Below, piece after piece: positions 56,801 through 64,000 of a DNA stretch of 64,000 nt. A program made the translations under genes and the position numbers. This DNA is from Aedes albopictus. Taxonomy: Eukaryota > Arthropoda > Insecta > Diptera > Culicidae. The first letter of the stretch is position 1. Every line of letters starts with the position of its first letter. The stretch covers positions 495,192,772 through 495,256,771 of the forward strand of contig NC_085137.1 in the NCBI RefSeq assembly GCF_035046485.1, written 5' to 3'. The notes under the pieces are model-generated. The model made no database searches. It was not told the DNA's origin and saw only the letters and a list, made by a program, of their open reading frames with translations.

Positions 56801-59800
56801 TTCATTTTTTTTTCCAGGGATGCATTCGGACATTTGCATGAAGAATTGTTTTAGGAATTCCTGCAGGGATTTCCTCAGAAATTCCAACGGGTATGATTTC
56901 TCAAAAGTTTTGTTTTTTGTTGCATCCCAAATTTCACTAATTTCACATAGAATTATTTGTGTTGATGAGGAAGTTCCTGAAGCAACCCTCAGAAACTTCC
57001 CGATCAATTTCTTTGGAAATACTTCTGGAAATTTCTCTAGAAAGTTATTCAGGCATATCTCCTGGGATGCCTTGAAGTTTAGAAAATTCCCTCAGAAAAT
57101 CTTCCCGAGGATGTTCAGAAAATCTTCCATGAATTCCATCACAAATTCCTCCAGGAATTCCTTAGGAAATTATTTCAAGAATTTCTTCAGAAAACCTCAT
57201 AGGAATTCTTTCAAAAAACAAAAATTTTCTTCAGTAATTCTTCCAGAAATTTCAACCTTCCAATATTTTTTTTCAAAAAAGTCTTCTATAAAATCACGCA
57301 TGAATTGATTTTTGAAAGTTTTCGCAAGGATTTCTTCAGAAATTACTCAATATATTTATTAAGCCATTTCTCCTGGGAGTCCTTTTAGGAATATTTTTTC
57401 AAAAACTGTTAGGGGAAGTCCATCAATTACGTAAGGGGAGTTTTGATAAATCTTACGTTCCATACAAACATATTTGAGTTTTCATACCTAAAATTTTACA
57501 AGGAGGAGAAGGTGTCAAAAACTCATGAAAATTCCCTTCCCTTAAATGGACAGCCTCCTACAATGAGGCTTTCATGGGGTGCTTGCAGAAAATATTCATG
57601 GGATCCCTTCTGAAATTCCTCCAGATGTTCTTTAAAAACATACCGTTTAGAAATTCCTCTTGATATTTTCAAAAATTTGTCCTATGATTCTTTCCCTAGA
57701 AATTTCTTCAGAATTTTTCACAAGGACGCAATTAGAAAATCTCATGATCACGATTCGTTTAAAATATCAAAAAACTAGGAACTACTTTCAGAAAATCTTC
57801 CATAGATTCCTTAAAAATCATCTTCAGAAAAAAATACTTTCATTTCTTCACGAGTTTCCTTTCAATCTTATTAGATATCTCTTCTGAGATGACCAAAAAT
57901 AAGTCTACGCACTTTATGGAAAGCGCCAGAGATGCGCGGGTCTAAGCAATGAGAGTTGTGCTTATTCACCATTGCCTGATTCGGAAAACTATTCGGCAAA
58001 TGAGTGGTACAATTCTATGTTTCCCGATCATCCTATTTAGTGCTATTTGTACTATTGAGTCCTACGCTAGTTGGTCAATTGGAGAGTCTTTATAGAGGAT
58101 TCCACCTCAGAGGTATTTGGAGAGCTCAAGATGCATTTGAGTTTTGAAGATGGGTTCTATGGTTTTGCTGTTGGGTGTAATGTTTTACAGATTTGAGAAC
58201 CTCAACTTTTTTTATACTCAAAATGAAATTTGGAGAAATTTCTGAAACAGTTATTAGAGAATTTTCTAGAGAAAGAATAACTGAAGAACCTGTTTGTTAG
58301 ATTTTTAAAAGCAACATTGAAGAAATTTCTGAAGGAAGTTCTGGAGGATTACCTAAAGAAAGCTCAGGAGAAATGTTTTAAACGAATCCCAGAATCCCAG
58401 AAATACTTTTCGAAATAATTCTTAGACGAATGTATAAAGGATTCCCTGGATCAAATTCTTTCGGTATTCATGGGATATTTTCGAATGGAGTAATTTGTGG
58501 AAAAATCTTTAGAATGGTTTCTGAACAAATCTTTGGAAATTTTATTGAAAGCCTCCGGGAGAAAATCTGAAGAAATTTCTCGAAGGTTCTCTAAAGGAAA
58601 TGCTTTGAGGAGTTTTTGGAAATATTTCTAGAAGAATTATCTCTTGAATGATTTCTGAAGAAACTCATGGAGGAATTTCTAAAGCAATCTTTGAAGAAAA
58701 TTTCTGATTTATTCTTTAGAAGATTAAAAAAACGGAAAGAATTTTTGGAATGAATTCCAAAAATTGTTGGAAGAACTCTGAACTAATTGTTAGAACATTT
58801 TCTGAAAATCCCCCGGAACAATTTCTATTATTTAATTTTCAAATGGAGTGTGGATTTTCAAATGGAATGGTCTTTTGAAGCAATCCATGCTAGATAAACT
58901 TAAGTGGTTCTATTCAGTGCTGAACATGTCATTTTGACATATCTAAGTTCAACCACCTACAAGCTCATTTTTTTCAAGTTGAACTTGAAGATATGGTTTC
59001 ACCATGAATATCAGTTGGCATTTTTCGAAGGTGGTCCGTGACATTTATCTTAAATATTCGAAAAATAGTGGTTTTTCCGTGACTTTCTTGTAGAACTGGT
59101 CTAGCCGCACAACTGTTTCATACACCATATTCATCTGTTCTGCTTCTAAAATGAACTGTAGGTGGTTGAATTCGGATATGTCGAAATGACATTTTCAGCA
59201 CTGGTTCTATCTTAACAATGGGAAACACGATTAAACATGCAGAAATTGAGATTTTTTATTCGATTTTTCATGCATTTTGAACGAAAACTTGGAAAATCAA
59301 AGAAAAACAGAGCTGGCAAGACAAAATTTGCCGAGGACAGCTAGTAGAGTACAACATCGATTGAATGCAACCCTTGAACTTGTCTTATATTGTGCCTCAA
59401 ATCTCAAAACTGGCTGTGTGAAAGTTTTATTTTCTCAACATTGTAAACAAAACCTTTAATTTTTATCAAATTTCGCTTCCTCTCCCTACCGATACATTTC
59501 CCCACAAAAGTAATAGAGAACCTGAGTGTAGAGTAGGAAAAATCTTGAAAATCTGTTGAGATAACCGTGGTGGAATTCTTAACGCTTAAACCAAAAAAAA
59601 TCATGCACGATGTTGCAATAATACCTTACAGTTCTAAGCGAAATAGTTTGCTAATTTTTTAGAAAGATAACTGGTATGTATATATATCTACGAGCACAAT
59701 CCATGATTCCCGGAAAAGTGAACAGTGCTTAAGGAAGTGCTTTGGAACAGTTCATGAAAAAAAATTAGTCACAACTTTGAAGAATTTTTGGATTTTTGGA

Positions 59801-61918
59801 AAAAAAAAATCAGATAGTTCGAAACCGAGTTTTTCATAACGGACCGAACATACTACATGCCACGAGCCCCCACATTTCAAACACCCCGGTTTAGTTTCAC
59901 ACAGTTTTATTAGTGAGCCATACCCAAACCCGGTGTAACCAACTAGTGCCAAATCCCTAGAACCCCTTTTTTCGAAAAAACAGCTGACTAAAAATCAAAT
60001 GAAACCGTTGAGACATTCCGGTAAAGACAGACCGATGCCCGTTGTGGAGAGAAATCAACCCTTTAGCTACCGACTTTTTATATTTTGTAAAAATTATTTT
60101 AACTTGTCGTCTTAATATCGAGCCCTGAAGAAGGCCCCATCCCGGGTCGAAACGTAGGCGAAGATAACCAAGTAGTCGACGCAAAATTCATGACTGAGAA
60201 GCCGAAACTTTTATATATAAAATCTCAAAAAAAAACTCATTCAAATTGAAAAATACTGAGACAAAATGGCAATTTTTTCATGTTATTTTTTCGTATTGGA
60301 CTGAAAATGCTCATAAAATAAAATCGTTATTCCAGATCGGATCCGTCACCGAGCGAGGCTGCGTTCAGTCTCAGTCCGATTTGGATGCATGCGATGGGGC
60401 CCAATGTGCCACTTGCAACGGAGAAGGCTGCAACAGCGAAGAATTCCCCGAAGGACGCCAAAAGTGCGTCAAATGTAGTTCGGAAGCGTGCAGAACCGCC
60501 GCCGACACCAGTTACTGTGACCTCCCTGGTGACAGCTGTGTGACCGCGAAAAAGACTGACGGTAAATACCTTTTCTATCGAGATGTGATTTGAACTATCA
60601 TTTTCTGCCCCCTCTCTCTCAGGAACATACCTCAAAACGTGCGAACAATCCATGACCGATGCGGACCGACAATTCTGCCAATCAAATCCATCCGCCTGCG
60701 CGTTCTGCGGCCAGAACGAATGCAATCGTAACGAGGTCAACCTCGCCGTCTCCGGACGCCAGTGCTACACGTGCCAAGGTACCGACTGTCTGCGCTCGGC
60801 ACTGACGATCGAAACCTGTCACGAAACCGATGATCGATGCTACACCATCTTCGACGGTTGTAAGTATTTGCTGATCGGAAGCACAACAGCAGTTAGTGCC
60901 TAACGTTGATCTCATCATCTTTTCCCATCAACAACGACAGTCAACCCCACCGAACGGGGCTGCCGGTCAACACTCGGCACCCAGGAAAAGGCCACTTGCG
61001 ATGACGCCAATAACGTAGATTGCAGTCTCTGCGAAGACGATCTGTGCAACGTGGGTGGACGCCAAGACCATCAGTGTCTGTACTGTTCGTCGGCGTTGGA
61101 TGTGAACTGTGTCAGTCCTACCGGACAGACTCCCCTGATAATTCAATGTCCTGCTCCGACCACTGAGCTGACGGATGAGGCGCAGTGTTACACAAGGATT
61201 GTGAGTATCAATTTCAAAAACCCTTCGTCATGCCCTTTAGATGCCGTTTAAAAATCTTGCGTACAATGCTATTAGTGAATTAGTGCATAAAACAATTTAC
61301 TTAAATTGAATCTGCAAGAGAATATACAATTTATAAAATGAGGATTTACTGCACTGCTTTACGTAAATTTGATCAAGACGATAACCAAACTATCTCCCAG
61401 ATAGGAACCGTAACGGAACGTGGCTGCCTCGGTTCAGCAACGGATGCGGACGGGTGTGATCCGGCGGAAAATTGCGGAACGTGTGCCGGATCCGGATGCA
61501 ATACGGCACTGTTCCCCACTGACAGGAGGCAGTGCGTTGTTGGATCTTCCGCCAACCAGTACTGCCCGGATCCATGGGATGATTGTGTACAAATCGCCAG
61601 CACCACCAGCGGAGGTAGGTGATTGAACTTTGCACTTCACTAGTGTCAGTCTCGCCTCGCGGACCAAAGGTGACGACTCACGAAATGCGGAAGACGACGC
61701 GATGTGGTCACGCGTGGTGAGCGAGCACATTATGAACGGTCATAAGTTAGGATGTGTTTTTTTATGCTTTTGTAGGTGCCAACGTTAAGAAGTGCGAGTC
61801 ATCGATGACTGCGGAGGAAGCGTCCTTCTGCAAGGCAAACAGCAACAAGTGCGCCTTTTGTGCGTCGGATAACTGCAACCAAAACGAAGTGGCGTTTAAT
61901 TATGTGGAATGCATGTGA
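53699..61918 (+). CDS. Secreted Ly6-like/DUF753-type Cys-rich repeat protein, seven exons
   Basis: The exons are 53699-53876, 53942-54180, 60336-60561, 60623-60859, 60941-61200, 61401-61614 and 61776-61918. They total 1,497 nt (about 498 residues plus stop). All introns are GT..AG with phases 1,0,1,1,0,1. A signal peptide (MGLRGVLLVVAVGAVWPQAVES) opens the protein, followed by repeated modules of the forms CYSC/CYTC..C, TERGC, CxxCxxxxCN and CQxxCYTR. This matches the insect DUF753 group, which is related to Ly6/uPAR three-finger domains; the role is unknown. I chose ATG 53699 rather than the upstream GTG because it opens the signal peptide. The stop TGA lies inside a possible donor (CAT|GTGAGT), so the gene could continue past the gap at 62,088. 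Intron 2 is about 6.2 kb and full of repeats. Confidence 0.88.
53942..54180 (+). CDS. DUF753-type gene, exon 2
   Basis: The exon encodes PTERGCTSAL, SCSSDYCN, KCVVCSSVLDG and ends ETQCYSRV at GTAAGT (phase 0). It is the paralogue of exon 5 in Cys spacing and in both intron phases. Confidence 0.88.
54240..54400 (+). repeat. tRNA-like SINE fragment in intron 2 of the DUF753-type gene
   Basis: GGGTTCGATTCTCGAAC (B box) and a following SINE-like tail. A second tRNA-like piece lies near 54,615-54,685 on the minus strand. Confidence 0.55.
54686..55036. other. Intron sequence, nothing recognised
   Basis: No coding signal. Confidence 0.4.
55037..56233. mobile_element. 1.2-kb TIR element
   Basis: Ends TACCGTAATCTGGAGGGAAG and its diverged complement (CCAGATTATGGTA), with GTTGATCAC/GTGATCAACTTC just inside. 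No transposase ORF seen. Confidence 0.65.
56720..57870 (+). repeat. Degenerate 12-bp minisatellite with a MITE inside
   Basis: ATTYCTYCAGAA-type units. A MITE with GTCCATCAATTACGTAAGGG and CTTAAATGGACAGCC lies at about 57,420-57,556. The 162-codon ORF at 56,820-57,308 is repeat-derived. Confidence 0.7.
58200..58810 (-). repeat. Degenerate 12-bp minisatellite, minus orientation
   Basis: AGAAATTTCTGAAGGAA-type units, decayed. Confidence 0.6.
58905..59213. mobile_element. About 305-bp MITE
   Basis: Inverted ends of about 60 bp share CAGTGCTGAA, ATGTCATTTTGACATATC and TTCAACCACCTACA. Confidence 0.82.
59214..60335. other. End of intron 2; no gene
   Basis: CCTGAAGAAGGCCCCATCCC (near 60,124) is a motif often seen at retroelement ends, but I cannot assign it. 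Otherwise AT-rich. Confidence 0.4.
60336..60561 (+). CDS. DUF753-type gene, exon 3
   Basis: It opens IGSVTERGC after TTCCAG and holds ATCNGEGCN, KCVKCSSEAC and a final TAKKTDG. It is the paralogue of exon 6, which opens IGTVTERGC. The 6.2-kb intron before it carries SINE, MITE and minisatellite insertions. Confidence 0.88.
60623..60859 (+). CDS. DUF753-type gene, exon 4
   Basis: It begins after CTCTCTCAG, encodes LKTCEQSMTDADRQFC, CAFCGQNECNRNEV and QCYTCQGTDC, and ends CYTIFDG at GTAAGT (phase 1). Its first half is the paralogue of exon 7, and its end matches exon 1. Confidence 0.88.
60941..61200 (+). CDS. DUF753-type gene, exon 5
   Basis: It encodes FNPTERGCRSTLG, SLCEDDLCN, QCLYCSSALDVNC and ends EAQCYTRI at GTGAGT. 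It is the second copy of the exon 2 type. Confidence 0.88.
61401..61614 (+). CDS. DUF753-type gene, exon 6
   Basis: It opens IGTVTERGC and holds GTCAGSGCN. The CVKCSSEAC stretch of exon 3 is here CVVGSSANQ, so two cysteines and several residues are missing. It ends at GTAGGT, phase 1. Confidence 0.87.
61776..61918 (+). CDS. DUF753-type gene, exon 7 (apparent last exon)
   Basis: After TTTTGTAG it encodes ANVKKCESSMTAEE, CAFCASDNCNQNEV and ends YVECM with TGA at 61916-61918. An ATTAAA polyadenylation-like hexamer follows near 61,971. The same bases also read as a donor (GTGAGT at 61,915). Exon 4, its paralogue, carries a second Cys module here that this exon lacks, so a further exon beyond the N gap is possible. 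Confidence 0.8.
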
Positions 61919-62087
61919 GTATCATTTTCAGATCAAATGTTTTTAATTCTTATATTCGATTCACAATGTATTAAAGTACCTAAGCAAGAACGATATAGAT
62001 TATTATTGCTCTCTCAGAATCTTAGTCCGGATTATCTTAGAACCTTAAAATCCTGCCAAATATTCCTTCACAAATACTCTGCCAAGG

Positions 62088-62110
62088 NNNNNNNNNNNNN
62101 NNNNNNNNNN
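62088..62110. other. Assembly gap (23 N)
   Basis: Unknown bases 170 bp after the apparent last exon of the DUF753-type gene. Confidence 1.
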
Positions 62111-63012
62111 GGGTATTTGTGCCTATCTTAGTCTCATTAAGGATGTGCAACATGAAAAATCACTCACAGCGCAATGTATACGCTTCAAACTTAATGATAC
62201 AAACCTTTAACACACGTGCTCACTTCCACTGTTGATCTTACGATGCACTAGAGTGGGATTTACCTTCAATATTTGATTTAATTGCGATCACAAATCGCGA
62301 GCCACTCGCACCTATCTTCAGCACACCGTAAAATTTTCATCTCATCGCGGTCCACCGGGTGGCCCCTTATTCATCTCAACAGTATTTACAGCAAATCCAC
62401 AACCACTCTCACATTTTCTCATCGTAGAGCATTCTGCACTCACCCACTAACGCACTCCCTTTCCCTAGCAGGTGACAGTTTCATTGTGATTGTTTTCCTC
62501 TCTCGCAAAGGAGAAGTCACAACAATGTGCGGCGCGACGAATCGTCTATGCTCGCTCCCCACGTTTTGCACTCGCATACATTCACAGCTGATTGGCAAAT
62601 CAGTGCTGCCGAACTGGATGATAGTTCGTAAAGCTTGAGCGGTAGCAGCATATTTAGATGAAAACCAAACCAAATATTTTGAAAGAAATGGCGTTGGAAA
62701 ATGAAATTATTGATCGATTTGCGTAGAAGTTCGATTACCAAGATGTTAAACCAAGAAACGACCATATTCTGATTGAAAAAACATCGTATTTGTAGTGACC
62801 AAATCTCATTCAATTAACTACTTGTTTCTTGATGTCTGGCACCGCTGTGATGCTTGCTTTGGTGCTTCGGCAGAGATGTGCGCCGCGGTTAAAACATCAT
62901 TTTTGGTCGTCGGCGGCGGCGGCGTTAAAAATGAGAATTCAATATTTCGCTCTTCTACATCTCATATAGCGAAACATTTTAACAAACTATACTTTGCATA
63001 TGAGAATGTAAA
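62111..63012. other. No gene recognised
   Basis: Short ORFs on both strands without a domain; a GGCGGC run near 62,912. Confidence 0.4.
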
Positions 63013-63014
63013 TA

Positions 63015-63732
63015 CACTAAAACCTCAATTTATGCATGTTATTTTAATGCACTTTTTAATTTATGCACCTTTTTTATGACCTGCATAAATTAAGGGAAAG
63101 CTACTCAGAACCAATATTGTGCATAAGAATATTTAATAATGACGGTAACTATTGCAACGGCGGCTAAAGGGTGTTTATAAGGATGAGCAAATGGAAGTCA
63201 CAGGGGAGTTTCAGGGGTTTCCGCGAGGTACCAGGAGATTTCCGGGGGGTCTGAGGGGGTTTTCGAAAGCATTGCAGAGAGTTTCAGAGGATTTTCGACG
63301 GGGTTTGGAGGCGTTACTGGTACGTTTTCGGGGGTTTCCGAGGATCTCACGTGCGTTAAACGGGTGCAAGTGGGTCTTAGATGGATTCGGAGGCGTTAGG
63401 CAGGCGTTTTTGGGGGTTCAGATGCGTTACATTGGGTCCGAGGGGATTTTAGAGGGATTTTGGAGGCATTTCAGGAAGTTTCAGAGCATTTATGGCGGGA
63501 TTCAGAGGCCTTATGGAGGCGTTTTCGGGGGTTTCGGAGCGTCGCAGGTGCGTTACATGGGGTACGAGGCGGTTTAAGAGGAATTTTGGAGCCATTTCAG
63601 GAAGTTTCAGAGCAGTTTCGGCGGGATTCAGAGGCGTTACGGAAGCGTTTTTTTTATGCTCAAATTTCCCTCATTTTATGCCTTTTTTAATTTATGTACC
63701 CCCAGCCATGTGCATAAATTGAAGTTTTAGTG
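63015..63732. mobile_element. 718-bp TA-flanked (pogo/mariner-like) element with internal minisatellite
   Basis: Inverted ends CACTAAAACCTCAATTTATG / CATAAATTGAAGTTTTAGTG with TA at 63013-63014 and 63733-63734. The interior 63,170-63,645 is GC-richer and made of GGCGTTTYRGGGGTTTC-like repeats including a duplicated block of about 120 bp. The 141-codon ORF there is repeat-derived. Confidence 0.82.
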
Positions 63733-64000
63733 TAGTAACCAGTGATCCAAAATGTACTATCAAAAACTGTAGTTTGCATGATAATCGTGGGTGTATGGTC
63801 TTGACTATCATGCAACAATAACATTCACGTATGACCAGATGAAATATTCATGGGTGACTGTGACATTTTTTTAATCACGGCAAAAAATGTAGTGGATTTT
63901 CAAATTGAGTGAACTAATGAAATACCAGTGGTTCCGAAAACTGCGAACGGGACATGCGTATAACTTAGGAACCGGAAGTGTGAAGAAGCGGAGACAAAGA

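Noticed and set aside
56820..57308. 162-codon ORF in the large intron of the DUF753-type gene
   Set aside because: Most of it is minisatellite translation (NSSRN/DFLRN type).
63152..63577. 141-codon ORF near the window end
   Set aside because: It lies wholly within the GC-rich repeats of a TIR element.

Overview
This is animal nuclear DNA, most probably from an Aedes-type (culicine) mosquito. The reasons are small exons with GT..AG introns and kilobase introns packed with transposons, a Feilai-like tRNA-derived SINE, BEL/Pao, RTE/I-like and Jockey/Loa-like retroelement remnants, and many TA- or TTAA-flanked miniature elements. There are no operons or bacterial signals. Species is inferred from repeat types only.

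Layout. 0.4-3.6 kb holds two tandem arrays and a nested pair of MITEs. 3.6-18.04 kb is one giant near-perfect palindrome centred at 10,504/10,505. Each arm contains an older foldback element with long terminal inverted repeats and a decayed BEL/Pao fragment (gag, protease, start of RT), itself hit by two further miniature insertions. The right arm is longer by exactly two 317-bp repeat units. 18-39 kb is gene-poor. It holds a Jockey/Loa-like ORF1 fragment, TTAA-flanked MITEs, a solo LTR with its target-site duplication, SINEs, an RTE/I-like endonuclease remnant, many kilobases of a degenerate 12-bp minisatellite, and one intact intronless ORF (33,740-34,480, minus) with a PHD-like finger and an RRM-like C-terminal part.

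Two multi-exon genes fill the right third. On the minus strand, nine exons between 53,392 and 39,425 join in one continuous frame (at least 1,145 residues). They encode a membrane protein with EGF-like, DOMON, SEA and transmembrane parts. The first DOMON domain is interrupted by a Glu-Pro-rich repeat linker, and the 5' exon with the signal peptide was not found. On the plus strand, seven exons from 53,699 to 61,918 join in one frame (about 498 residues). They encode a secreted Cys-rich Ly6-like/DUF753-type protein in which a three-exon module is duplicated in tandem with intron phases kept. The two genes are transcribed away from each other from about 53.4-53.7 kb. Either they share a promoter region or the second lies inside a 5' intron of the first.

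The last 2 kb hold a 23-N assembly gap and a 718-bp TIR element carrying its own GC-rich minisatellite. No bacterial-style system, CRISPR array or rRNA gene is present.
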